A stretch of DNA of 64,000 bases from assembly GCA_001566295.1 (NCBI GenBank), contig KQ964248.1, forward strand, positions 186,001 through 250,000. Direction: 5' to 3'. Positions 20,821-32,010 of this stretch are shown here, piece after piece. The position numbers were made by a program, and so were the translations under genes. Origin of the DNA: Microdochium bolleyi (Eukaryota > Ascomycota > Sordariomycetes > Xylariales > Microdochiaceae). A model generated the notes under the pieces. The model was not told where the DNA came from. It searched no databases and saw nothing but the letters and a program-made list of their open reading frames with translations. Within the stretch, counting starts at the first letter, position 1. Every line of letters starts with the position of its first letter.

Positions 20821-22746
20821 ATGCGGCTCCTGCACGTCCAAACGCATGCATTTACCGATTTTCAGGGCGACGGCGTCCCAGCATACGCCATCCTCAGCCA
20901 CACATGGCAGCAGTGGCAGGAAGTCTCGTACCAGGAGTGGCTGCAGCCTACCGATGACATACGATCCAAGTCCGGTTATCGCAAAATCTGTGAGGCCTGC
21001 AAGAAGGCACGTGCCGACGGGTACGACTGGATCTGGGTGGACACTAATTGCATCGACAAGACGAGCTCCGCGGAGCTCTCAGAGGCCATCAACTCGATGT
21101 ATGCCTGGTACCGCAGGGCTGCGGTCTGCTATGCCTACCTCGAGGACGTCCCGCCGGTGGAAGAGGCATCCAGTGACCCGTTCGCGGCGTTCCGGGACAG
21201 CAGATGGCATACTCGAGGATGGACACTACAGGAACTTCTCGCGCCCCAGAAAATTGTCTTCTTCGCCAGGGACTGGTCTTTGATGGGCACGCGCGACTGG
21301 CTCGTCAAAGAGATCAAGACTGCCACCGGGATAGACACGGATGACTGTAGGCGCGAGATCGACACAAGCAGCGTGGCGCGCAAGATGTCGTGGCTTGCGC
21401 GGCGCAAGACGACCAGGGTTGAGGACATGGCGTACTGCATGCTCGGCCTTCTCAACATCAACATGCCGCTGCTCTATGGAGAGGGTGCAAAGGCGTTCAT
21501 CAGGCTCCAGGAGGAGATCATCAAGAATAATCCCGATCTGACGATTTTCTGCTGGACACGGGACGAATCCACGCCTGCAGACTGGTATGGCCTGCTGGCC
21601 CCAAGTCCACAGGTCTTCGCCAACGCGGGGGACTTCCGCATCGACTCGGCTCTAGAGAGGGTCCACAAGAGTCCGTGGTCAGTCACCAACCGGGGCGTGA
21701 CCATGAGGATGCCAGTAATCCACACGTTCCACGGAGCTCTCCTGTGGCTCTTTGGTGTGCGGCTGGGTGGACAGAAAGGGGACGACTACGACAGCGATGG
21801 GCTCCTGCCAGTGGTCGGTATCCCCATCAGTGGCCGTTTCGAGACTTCGAGAGGTCATTTCCGCCTGCCGTTTCCCCGCGGGCCTATCGTGCTTCCCATA
21901 TCTGTGGTAGGTACTGAGCATGCTGGTCTTGTTTCGGCGTCAACCCCTTGGCGGTACGTCTGCCTAGCTGACCTGGCTCTCGTGCCGACCGGGGAGACCA
22001 TTGTGCCATGGCCGTTCAAGGTGCTGGGCACTTGGCCAGAGTCACAACGTGCGGACGTACTGCTCGTGATGGGGATTAGCGTGCCAAACTTCTTGCCTCA
22101 TCATCCGGGCGTAGACAACGACTGGCAGCGTCCAGCGAAGGGCCGAGCCGTGCTGACAAGGAGCATCTGCGCGCCCGAAAAGGTCTTTTTCGAGCCAGCG
22201 TCCGGAGCCGTTCGGCTTGTCGAGGTGCAGATGGGTGCAGCGAGTCTCCTGACTGGTGCCGTACAGCTCTTCTCGGTGTCCGATTCGAAATCACCGAGGC
22301 CAAATGTTCACGTGCGCATCTTCTTGGCCTTTGAAAAGGGCAATGACAGCCTCAGGCCTAGTGGGCGGCACTACTGCTCTGTGTCTATCACAACCACCCC
22401 CTGCGGCTCGTCGGACCCGGGAATATTACGGGCGGAACGCGACGCGGCTATGCTTTCCCTAGGCACGTGGTATCGGAAGCAGCTCGACGACGTGTTGTTC
22501 GGCAGGGCAGAAGCCCAGCGCTATGATGACCCTCTCCGCGATTCATCCGTGACTGGAGTTGTCATTGGGCCAGGCCTCGCTCAGGATCCAGATGGTCCGC
22601 TCATCACTGTGGCCCTGCAGTACTTTGAGCCGAGCTTGGTTCAGGACTTGTGGAGGGCCGCAGCTTCCCCAAAGGCGGCGTTTGATTATTGTCGCCGGTT
22701 GCCTAGCAAGGCTTGGATGAGTTGGCACAAACCCGCAGAGCAATAG
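20821..22746 (+). CDS. HET-domain (heterokaryon-incompatibility) protein
   Basis: Intronless, 641 residues. The N-terminus is the standard HET-domain opening: MRLLHVQTHAF, AYAILSHTW (about 22-30), then WIWVDTNCIDKTSSAELSEA (about 77-96) and MYAWYRRAAVCYAYLEDV. The closing HET block is WHTRGWTLQELLAP (about 130-143). After it come MAYCMLGLLNINMPLLYGEG and AFIRLQEEIIK, the accessory segment usual in HET proteins related to HET-E1 and HET-D. The remainder (about 240-641) is a beta-rich region without repeats I can name; no WD40, ankyrin or NACHT segment is seen. HET domains trigger programmed cell death after non-self recognition between hyphae. The gene lies directly after a duplicated repeat region, an unstable setting often seen for such loci. 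Confidence 0.92.
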   Translation: MRLLHVQTHAFTDFQGDGVPAYAILSHTWQQWQEVSYQEWLQPTDDIRSKSGYRKICEACKKARADGYDWIWVDTNCIDKTSSAELSEAINSMYAWYRRAAVCYAYLEDVPPVEEASSDPFAAFRDSRWHTRGWTLQELLAPQKIVFFARDWSLMGTRDWLVKEIKTATGIDTDDCRREIDTSSVARKMSWLARRKTTRVEDMAYCMLGLLNINMPLLYGEGAKAFIRLQEEIIKNNPDLTIFCWTRDESTPADWYGLLAPSPQVFANAGDFRIDSALERVHKSPWSVTNRGVTMRMPVIHTFHGALLWLFGVRLGGQKGDDYDSDGLLPVVGIPISGRFETSRGHFRLPFPRGPIVLPISVVGTEHAGLVSASTPWRYVCLADLALVPTGETIVPWPFKVLGTWPESQRADVLLVMGISVPNFLPHHPGVDNDWQRPAKGRAVLTRSICAPEKVFFEPASGAVRLVEVQMGAASLLTGAVQLFSVSDSKSPRPNVHVRIFLAFEKGNDSLRPSGRHYCSVSITTTPCGSSDPGILRAERDAAMLSLGTWYRKQLDDVLFGRAEAQRYDDPLRDSSVTGVVIGPGLAQDPDGPLITVALQYFEPSLVQDLWRAAASPKAAFDYCRRLPSKAWMSWHKPAEQ

Positions 22747-23039
22747 CCGCAGACCTTTCTTTGATATGGACTAGGCGAAAGGAGCACCCTCGACCCTTGG
22801 GCTTCCGCCGCCATTCTTCAAGACTCCAAGGACCAACAACATTCGACTAAGAATAAGGCAACAACGTTCTGAGCTTATACAGTAGGTTAACGGAGAGGAC
22901 CAAGATTATTGCTATCTGTATGAAGATTTTACAGCTTGCAACCAGATGGCGATACATGCTGTTGTTAAGCTTAAGCATACAAGGATGTCACGGCTCCCGT
23001 GATTGGTGCCATGCCCTTCGTTGTCATGGGGCAGTTTTT

Positions 23040-24270
23040 CCACTTGAGGCTCTGACTTCACTGCATTTTTAGCCTCTGATGGAGGGCCACACAGCTGCCC
23101 TGGGCTCAGCCTTAGCCCACTTGCAACGCGGAGCCTATGCCCGCGTGCATCTGTGGATTGCCAGTGCCAGCAACTTTCGCGCCTGGCGGAGGCATTGCGA
23201 CTGAAGAAGATAGCTCACAGTGCCACCTCGATCCGTCGTCACGCAAATGCAAAATGCACGTTTTCTTGCCTTCGTGACTGATGCAAGTTCGCAAGTTCCA
23301 CGCGATTTGAGCCCTACTCACAGTTGCCGGCCACGAAGCGGCTAAGGAAGCAGTGAAAAATGGCAGCCCTACAGGCCTTGGCCAGGACAACGTCTGCTGG
23401 CTAAGCACCAACTAAGAAAGCAGTGAACCCTCATCTTTATCGGAAACCATAACCTTATCTGGCATCACTGTTGTTGATTGCCGAGCAAGGTCTGGACGAG
23501 TTGGTATCAGTTCCAAGAGCGCCAAGGGAGGACTCTGGACGAGGAAGAAGTGGAATGGTGACACGACCAACGCTTCAGCTTCCACACACCCTCCCCGAAA
23601 TTCTAGATATAAGCGACATTTGATTGCAAGTGATGAGGCGACCTTCTAAACTAGGTTTAGAGCTCACAATCAGCTCCTGTCTTATCTGCTGTTGACAAAC
23701 ATTAGCATTCGAGATGTCAATACTCCTCATGATTTGGTCAACTCCTCTGTTTTCAGTACTATTGGTAGTCAGTCGTTGCGAAAATTGAAGACTTTCTGTG
23801 TGTCACGCCGCCGCCGCCGCCGCCGCCGCGGTCGGAGCGTGGGCCAATAGAGCCCAAGTTGGGAGTGTCGTCGCGTAGGGCTAGGTCGTGGACAGGGGCC
23901 CTGGCCGGGGATGCTGACACTGCACTGCTTTCTTAGCCTCTGTGGAAGGGTCAGGGTGTTCGGCATGGGGCAGGCCCAGCTGCAATGCAAAGGCGATGAT
24001 CCAGGTTCCTTGAATTGCGTCGGCGGCCACTTCTGCGTCGCGGAAGGACTTGCGACTGAGGAACCTCCCCGTGCCACTCTGATTCATCGTCACTCAAAAG
24101 CCACATCTGAGCTGTCCAGCTTCGCCAATTTCTCGCGATGGGGGACCCACCAGCACTTGACGACTGCGAAAAGGCTTAAAAGGCAGTGAAATAGATCAGC
24201 CGCATGATTCTCGCCACGGACCACGCTCGCTGGCCGCGGAGCGGCTAAGAAAGCAGTGAAAGTGCGACTT
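23040..24270. repeat. Two paralogous blocks with inverted copies of the dispersed repeat
   Basis: Block A (about 23040-23440) and block B (about 23900-24270) share one layout. Each has a minus-orientation copy of the repeat at the left (CACTGC cores at 23059 and 23923) and two plus-orientation copies at the right, exactly 70 bp apart in both (cores 23350/23420 and 24183/24253). Between them lie similar landmarks such as GCGACTGA followed by GTGCCAC and a CGTC-rich stretch. The 70-bp right arms share a GCTGGC...GGCTAAGAAAGCAGTGAA pattern. The arrangement resembles a small element with inverted ends, about 0.3-0.4 kb long, present twice. No transposase is encoded. Recognised by eye; identity was not computed. 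Confidence 0.6.
23806..23830. repeat. CCG trinucleotide microsatellite
   Basis: About eight uninterrupted CGC/CCG units in non-coding sequence between the two paralogous repeat blocks. Confidence 0.85.
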
Positions 24271-24969
24271 GCGCCAAAGTGCGACATGCGAAAGTCGCTA
24301 GGCACAATACTTCCCCAAGCTAACCGTAATTGTGGGGTTAGCCTGCACTGACGTGAAGCTTGTCGAACCCTGAGCGATCTCTGGTCATCCCGTGTTTCGT
24401 ACTTCCCATGCTCACCAGGAAGACTGAGATTTACTGTGCAATTGCATGGAATTTATATCACCGCGCGTGCTGCGACGATTCTCTTCGTCCTCACCACATT
24501 GCAACCCCCGATCCCTATGAAGTGAGAGTTGCCTGTTCTCCCTGGTGTTTAGCGACAGAAGTTTGTCGGCTATTGGGGTCATGAGGCGAAGTAGAACAAT
24601 TCCCACACCGATCGACATGGCGTTGCCCAACTAGTTCTCCCATCAACAAGTTCTCGCGATCGGTCCGGTGAGAGGACCCGAGGGTAGCATTAGGCCACAC
24701 TTTCACGGACTTATAGCATGTGGAAGACTGCTTTTTACGGGGTTAGAAGCTACGGGGTAAGAACCCTTGCCGATTCGGAAGGAGTCTACATTCAAGCGAC
24801 TCGAGGTCTGGTCTTCACTTCAACCTCGTGATCTATATTCATCACATCTACAATTTTCAGATCGCCCATTTCCATTTTGGTGCTTCCCGCCTGTTCCTGG
24901 TAGTGCAGATGGGGCCATCCACCCAGCCAATATCCGACCCCTCGATACCAAGATGTCAAGCATTGTGAC

Positions 24970-26238
24970 TCATGGGTAGTCCGTCCGAGCCTGGATGATA
25001 GCATTGACCATGGCCTGACCAGTTGCAAATGTACTATTGAGGAAGATAATTGTTAGCGTTCGATGCAACATTGACGCCATAACCTGTGGAAGAAGGACCC
25101 AGATCCACGATTCGTCAGCCATGTGGTTCTTACCTGTACTCCGTGCCGTAGCCGAACAGTGTGCCCATAATCAGACGGTCACCAGTGCCGGGGTACTCCC
25201 CTTCAAGTCAAGTTTGTTAGCACGAGCGCCCGTCTAATGTCTTGTGTACAAACACGAGACTCTATCTTTCTGCATAGCAAAATCATGGAGGAGTGCCAGT
25301 CACAACTTACAGAGAGGACCGCCAGACTGGCCGCCCCAGACGTCGATATTCGCGCGCGTAGGCGAGTCGGCCGAGCACCCGCCCATCCGGACCAGCGTGC
25401 CGCCGCCCGAGCGGATCGGCCGCTGCCCGTTGTTGCGGTCGACGGGGTATCCGAAGTTGTAGAAGATGTTGCGGTTGAGCCACTCGGCGGACATGGTGCG
25501 CGCGCCGAACCAGCCACGCTGCTCGCCGATGCGGTCCTGCAGGATGTGCACGGCCCAGTCTTCGCCGTAGTTGCACTCGCCCTCGCGGTTGGAGGTGTAG
25601 ATGTATCTGGTGACCTGTTGCTCCGGGAAAATGAGGAAGATGATCTGTGTTAGTTGACAGTTCTGACGTTGAATTTACTTCGATGTCGCTTCTCGTACCT
25701 GGCTGCCACTGAAGCGAGTCTCGCCGTCGTAGAAGAAGGGCGAGAAGCGGACGCTAATGGCCTCACCCGGCTGAGGGGTGCAGTGGCGGGCAGTAATCAT
25801 ATGTCTCGGTCCTGTAGGTTATTATATATTAGCCTAGAAATCACAGCTACAAAGAGTTGGTGACATCGACGTACCGACAAGAGTGCCCGTGCAGATGATA
25901 CCGTTCGACCAGGTCAGTCTCCCGATAGCAGAGTACGGGTAGTCTGAGTTGGTCCAGTCCACCCGGTCATCACCGCCCCAGATCTGGCGACGGCCGACCT
26001 CTGTATCGGTGTGGTTGCTCGGCTCGGCGACGAGATCTCCCATGGCCCGCAGAGCAGTAGTTTCGTAGAGCGTCGTTTCCGCCGTCACCACTGGGCCACC
26101 CTGCACGGAGAAGCCCTCCTCTGGGATGAAGCCCATGGCGACCTGCACGCCGTTCTCGTCGGGGCCGGGGATGGAGAAGGCATTGGCGGCGGCGGTGCTC
26201 AGGCCAAGACCCGCTGCGAGGTGGGAGATTCTCACCAT
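24970..26238 (-). CDS. Secreted trypsin-like serine protease (V8/Glu-endopeptidase-like)
   Basis: Five exons: 26238-25875, 25811-25699, 25614-25311, 25200-25134, 25033-24970. All four introns are GT-AG and the phases close to 303 residues. The start MVRISHLAAGLGLSTAAANAF is a signal peptide; a propeptide of roughly 65 residues follows, ending near GRRQIWGG. The catalytic triad is visible: His131 in MITARHC (with a Cys after it, as in S1-type enzymes), Asp178 in EDWAVH and Ser256 in GGQSGGPL. Cys173 is upstream of the Asp. The C-terminal helix is FATGQAMVNAIIQAR. The motif spacing fits small secreted glutamyl-endopeptidase-like proteases of fungi rather than subtilases. The intron right after GGPL and the short fourth exon (67 bases) make this gene easy to truncate in automated models. 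Role in nutrition or interaction is not determinable. Confidence 0.88.
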
Positions 26239-26348
26239 GGCTATGGTGTTGCGGTCTACAAGGGGTTGAGATGGCTGGTCAAACTAGAAGAGGGGCGACG
26301 GTGGGCAAATAGGGCGAGGAGATCAAAGGAGAGGTGCTCCCTCGGGAC

Positions 26349-26354
26349 TTTATA
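26349..26354 (-). promoter_or_regulatory. TATA box of the protease gene
   Basis: Minus-strand TATAAA about 110 bp upstream of the protease ATG (26238), a usual distance for a fungal core promoter. Confidence 0.5.
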
Positions 26355-27706
26355 TCACTAACCCGAACAGAAGCCATTCTGAACGATAATGTAGCTCTCG
26401 CTCTATTTTGCTCACCGTGTCGAGCTCGTAAGCAGAATCACCTCCTAGAGCGGCTAGAACATGGCTATGCTCCTGCTGCCTGTTGTCCAAACTTTGCGAT
26501 TCGGGCCTAGATTCTGACTGCATACATCAAGGGTGGATTCTGGTCGGTGATCGTGGTATATCGTGAGCTCGAGGTACTTTCACGCTCATTTTAGCCGTTG
26601 ACTTATTACATCCTAGGTTACAATGCTAGCCCACAAATTCCGAGTTGAGCCCGCCATCGTAATCCGGACATGTGCCGTACTTGCAATACTCCGGGGGGGA
26701 AAGTTCACCGTACGCACTTTCTGTTCTGCAACCAGGGGTAGTGGGGCCATCCACGGCCGATCTCATTTGTGCAGCCCTGTAGAAGTGTTCCTATTACCAC
26801 GTGGGGGCGGCCATGCTGGTCGTCAGCATCAGAAAGTCCCAGGTCTGCTTTTGGTCAAATATCTCGATTAGGCAGGTCACAGTAGACTAATTACTCTAGG
26901 TCAAGCAATTCGGTAGACATATCTGCAAGTGACACTGAAGATTGGGCCGCATAGGGAGCTGAAGTTACAATTCTCAGGATCCTGTAATTCGTCAGAACTT
27001 CCTCGTTCAGCTACTTTTCCCTACGAGGAAGGTAACATTCAGAGGTAGGCCGTGTCGTCTCTCAGCTACGTGCATGTCACTGTCGCACCGGCAAGCGGAC
27101 TCTTGAAGTTATTTACAGACAACCCTGGTCGCCTAAGATGTCCTTGGAGCCCTAGCTTGGGGAACACTTCCCAAAGAAGCGACAGCGTAGCATCAAGTCT
27201 CCGCGAGCGGCCCGTGCCTTGCACCGACTTCTTTGTTTCGCGCCAGAGATCGGAACTTTTGGAAGCCTTGGAACACCTCCCTCGTCGACTGGAGTGAACA
27301 GCGCGCTCCAAGTACTTACACCTCAACCCCCCTCGTTATCCCAGGTATTTCTCCGACAACCTGATATGTATCATCACAACACCACAATTCTATTACATAC
27401 GACCATAGGATCGAGAATATTGAGGGTCCCGTCCGCTCCCCTGTACACAAGCTCGATACCGCCGGACTAGTAGTTGGGTCGGTGACGACCAGCGAATCCC
27501 CGGTGTTGTATGTTTTTGCCTCTCTTTTATTTTTTTGTGTTTTACTGGTTTAGAATGTAAGCGTCGCCGTCGACAAGTCCACCATCAAGCCGCTCCTGAA
27601 CCAGCTGTCAAGTTCGGGCGGCCATGCCCCATCGTCTAGGCCGGCTCACCGGTTGTCTTGTGCTTGTGGAATCCGCGCGATTACAGGATCCATAAGACCC
27701 TCAACG
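26355..27706. other. Intergenic region
   Basis: About 1.35 kb between the protease promoter and the 3' end of the SNF2-family gene. Mostly AT-richer sequence without a coding signal; no dispersed-repeat copy seen. Confidence 0.5.
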
Positions 27707-30700
27707 TCAGCAGCGCTGATATGGTGCTTGACTTTTCTGGTTGACAACGATGGTGCGTACTGGATGTTGCCTACCGAGAGCGTCCCTTGAATGGGTGTTC
27801 CTGCTCTAAGGAATTGGAATACCGGGTAGAGATACGAGGACCATGTCCGTCCCACGACTACTGTGTAGGCGCCGACTCACCAGCCCAGTCGAGCTGCATC
27901 CTTCTTCCTCTTTTGTTGAGATCGCATTTCCTAGTGTCCAAGTGTTGTCAGCCACAATCCGGTAGTCACTGGCAAGGTCCATTGGGATCTCACCTCTTCC
28001 ACGGTTCCCTTGATGATGTACCTCGTGACGATCACGTGTTCCTTCTGTCCGATACGAATCGCTCTCGAGATGGCCTGGTTCTCAACACTAGGGTTCCACT
28101 GAGACTCGACAATGAAGACGCGTTGGGCGGACACGATGTTGAGCCTTTCGTTATGATCGTTGTCAGCGATTCTTCACTCTTTTTTCACACGCTCGGGCCC
28201 ACTCTTCATTTACAGGACTTACCCAAATGCACCAGTTCCGGTCGTCATGATGAGAACTTGCACTTCTTCGTTGTCAAACTGATCCAACAGCCGCTGTCGT
28301 TTCTTGGTTGGCGTCTCGCCATCGATCCTGAGAAACCGGATTTCCTCACGGTCTAGATGCGTGCCAATCAGGTCCAGAGTGCTCGTCCAGCAGGAAAAGA
28401 TGATGCTAATGACAAAGTTGAATAATCAGTAGGGTAGCGACAAACACAATGTTAGCAGCCACAGTACCAACCTCTTTGTTGTGTACAAGTCTTGTTTGAC
28501 ATCTTGCATAAGTGCCATCATCTTAGTGGAGTGGCCAGTGTCGTTGAAGTAGTTTTCCGCTCGCGAATCGTTATGAGAGGCGTTCTCCGATCTCCGTTGT
28601 GTCTCCTCCTCAATCTGGAACAAGGGTACCACCCGGGGCCCGGCCACAACACTCTGATGATGCGGATGGGGCTGCACTTCGATTCGGCATAGGGGGCAAA
28701 TCCGATCGGCATGATCAAGATCGCCTGTCTCGTTGTAATCATCGCGGCAGTCTGAGCACAGAAAGTGACCGCACTCTGGGTAGTGCCTATGGTCCTCCAG
28801 GCTTGGGCGCTGCTGCTCACAACCGCCACAGCGGATCTCGCTGTCCAGCCTGTTTGCCTCAATGGCCTCTTTGGTCTCGCGGAGCCGGTTGCGTCTCCAT
28901 GAGAAAAGCTTCTGCCATGTGCCGTGGTTGCACGAGATGCGGAGCTGCAGGTATGTCTGGAACAGTCCGAAGGTCTTTTGGTTCTCCACGTGGCCAACAA
29001 CTTCGCGGATGGTCCTGTTCATGATTCTTTCCGTCCTGAGGTATAGGTCCCTCTCTTCCGGAGTGAACTCCAGCTCGTGGACATGCTCTATGGGCTCAGG
29101 TAGCTCTGCCTTGCTCCTCGGACGACTGATGCATAACGATTTGTAGAGCATGACGAGCCTGTCCTTGACGACCTCGTCGCCTCGCTCAAAAGGAAGTGTG
29201 ATCGAGTTGCGGAATTGACCCATACTGTGGAAGGGCTCTGCTCTGATGAATACGAACAGCGCGCCAATGTCTTGGAGTCGGTTTTGAATCGGGGTGCCGG
29301 TAAGACACCATCTTGACCGTGCCTCAAGCTCACAGCAAGTCTTGTGGAAGGTTGTGGCGGGCCGGCGTATCATGTGTGCTAGCCCATTGTCAGTATGTTT
29401 GTCCTGGAACCAAAACAGAAATGGTCGGTGCGACTACTAACCCTCGTCTAGAACAACGCGGAACCAGTGTATGCCGTGCAGCAAACTTCTCTTGTCTTTG
29501 AACTCGCTAGCCAGAGTGTGGTATGTGGTGAGGACGATGTCTACTTTGGACAGGGCGTCGGCATCTTTGAGCCTGGAAGGCCCGTGATACTTGAGATAGG
29601 AGATGCTGTCCCCGACATGTCTACGCACTGTCAATTATGGAGTGTGCCTAACAACGATAATTAGGCAGCCCTACCTGTTGATTTGTTGTGTCCAGGTGTT
29701 GATGAGTACTAGGAACATTCTGTTAGACAGCTTGAATGAACCGGGACGGATCGTTACGTATGCCGTGCCAACTCACATGCCGACGGGACCACAATCAGAG
29801 TTGAGTGTGAGTATATATGGGCCTTTCCGGTGTGATGCTCCGAGTTCTGCATCTCCGTGACATATTCCGATGCCTGGGACAGCGTTTTCGCTATGAGGGA
29901 GATCGTGGTCAAGGTTTTTCCCATTCCCATCTCGTCGGCAAGGACTCCACCGCCCTTCTCGGTGGGCCGCTCCGTCGCGATCGTCTTGCTAATCTTGTGT
30001 ATGTATCTAGAAATGTGTCAGTCAGTGGACGGTGTATCGCTGGGAAGTGCTGAGGTTCATACTTCTCCTGGCCCTCTATCGCCGTCTTCCTCCAGAGCCG
30101 GTCATCATCTGGTACGTCGCCGGACTCCCGCCGGATCATAAATGTCAAAGCACGTTCTTGGTGGCTGCATCGTAGGTCAGTCATTTCGGTATGTTCCTTC
30201 CGTGTACGTTCCATGAGAAACACTTACGGAAGAAGTCTCGTCAAAAGCCTTGTGTCGCCTTCAGTGCGCATGGGCTCTTCCGTCCGATTGAGCGTCTCAT
30301 GGACTTCGGCCATGATCTTCTGTAATCTTTCTTCCTTGTTGTTTTTCGGTGGACCTCCGTTCTCCAGGTCTCGCACATCGTTCCGGCGGCGGGAGGCAGC
30401 ATCAAGACCAGCAAACGAGATGACGTGTGGGTTCCTGTACGGGTAAGTCTTCAGGTAGTGGTCTGGCTGCTGCAAGTAGGCCTTGTTACTTGATAACTCC
30501 TGTCCCACGATCTCGCCAAGGTGCTCCGGTCCGTAGATATTGATGTCAACGCTTACAAGTCGATCTGGCGACTTCGAAATCTTGCTGATTCGATCGAGTA
30601 GTAAATGGGTATGAGCTACACCCTCAAATCGAAGCGCTGGCCACTGTTCCATCACCGAGATCAATACTTTACCCTGTCCTTCTCTCAAGTACCCGAATGA

Positions 30701-31344
30701 TGTGCCATCCTGGAGGGACAGGATCGCAGACTCTGTCCTTTTGGACATTGTGAATTTCTGCAAATGCGCATCTGGCGCTGCCTGTTGGCCTTCTATTGAA
30801 GCTTTCAATTTCGCGACCACGTCGTGCATGTCAAGAGAGATGAGCTTCACATCGTACTCGTAGAGCTACAGGTGCCATAGGTCAGCACACGGGTAGCCTT
30901 TCTTCGGTCAATGATGTAGCCAGCGGTGCATACCATCCCGTAACAAACCATGTTCTGGTCTGCGTCGTCCCCACCATCGCCATTGCGACTCAGACTAGAG
31001 TCTGGTCTGCTGGAAGCATCGTGATCGCTGATGTTCTCAGGCAATGCCTGCATGACATCCGCCCAGTCCTCAACACCAATTTCGAGCTGGTGACGCGCCT
31101 CAGAGCTGAATTGCAGGAAATCATCGCTGGTCACGCCTCCAAGACTGTCTTGTGATTGGAGGAGAAAGTCGTCAAAGTCGAGGTCAGTCGGGTACGTTGG
31201 CGTGCTGCCGACAGCCGGGGCTTGGAGTTGGACAAGTGGATAGGGGGATAGAGGCAGCTGGCCAGCCAAAGAGGGTGCCAGGCCGAAGCCATCGAAATCA
31301 AATTCGAAGTCTTGGTCATGGTTGAGTATCTGGTTCAGTGCCAT
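27707..31344 (-). CDS. SNF2-family helicase with RING finger (RAD5/HLTF-like)
   Basis: Eleven exons: 31344-30934, 30865-30228, 30164-30063, 30006-29777, 29708-29675, 29620-29442, 29378-28472, 28405-28223, 28144-27994, 27930-27881, 27785-27707; 987 residues. An acidic N-terminus leads to a Q-motif-like HQERALTFMIRRE (about 350). Motif I is ADEMGMGKT (about 407-415). LIVVPSALLINTW follows, then DEAH (about 530-533) assembled across an intron, and WCLTGTPIQN. A C3HC4 RING (CGGC, ECGH, CSDC, CPLC; about 715-762) sits between the two helicase lobes, the RAD5/RAD16/HLTF layout. The C-terminal lobe has KSIIFSCWTSTLDL, VLIMTTGTGAFGLN and a motif VI reading SRAIRIGQ, in which the usual His is Ile. It would be a DNA-dependent ATPase with E3 ligase potential. 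Exon 11 is the least certain: another acceptor or frame would end at 27646. Confidence 0.85.
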
Positions 31345-32010
31345 GGTTCCGCTCCTATCATTTCGGTTGTATTTGCTTGTGTGGATGGTCTCCAGGTGGT
31401 GTCTGGCGCGTACGAAGGTCTGACAGCAATGGCAAGCGCAGCTATCTCGAGGCTGTTATGGCGACGGATTCCTCGTTCCAGATGACTTCCTCGCTGTTCC
31501 CTCTGCAATGCAAGGACATCGGACCCCTGTTGCCACCAGCTTCAAGAGTCGCCGCCCACGGCATGATCCTGCAAGCCATGCGGCCCCCGCTAACCAGCAT
31601 TTGCGGACCTTTCTTCGCCTACACAAGGCAGAGAGCCTATCCACCAGTGAGGCAGCCAGGCGGCAAGTGGGAGGCAGCCTTGGGGGCTTCCTGCGTGCAT
31701 GGTGGCAGTGTGCAACCCCTGCAAGCACACTCAGCCCCTGAGCCCCAAGACGCGGCTGCTGTACCCATGCAATCAGCTGCCCCCATGCCTCACGGCTTCA
31801 CCTTCATGCTGCATGCACGGCCAAGAACCGAAAAAGAAGTGGCCCCCATGAGAGCTGGGGAATCCCGTCAACGCATTCCGAGTTACTCGCAGAATATCAC
31901 TTCCAACAGCTTCACTACCCCCGCGATGGGATCTGCCCTGACATGTTCGTCTATTGACTCGTCTGTTTTAGCCTGCTTGTCGAGGGTCGACACAAGTAGC
32001 GACGACAGTC
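31345..32010. promoter_or_regulatory. Shared divergent promoter region of the SNF2-RING and NLR-like genes
   Basis: 666 bp separate the two start codons, which face away from each other. The region is rich in purine/CAGC-containing sequence and has no convincing gene. Co-regulation is possible but inferred only from head-to-head geometry. Confidence 0.4.

Larger units (their letters stand above)
22747..24969. other. Gene-free interval with repeats
   Basis: About 2.2 kb between the HET gene and the protease gene. It holds six copies of the dispersed repeat, a duplicated pair of repeat blocks and a CCG microsatellite (each listed separately). No coding sequence recognised. Confidence 0.6.
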
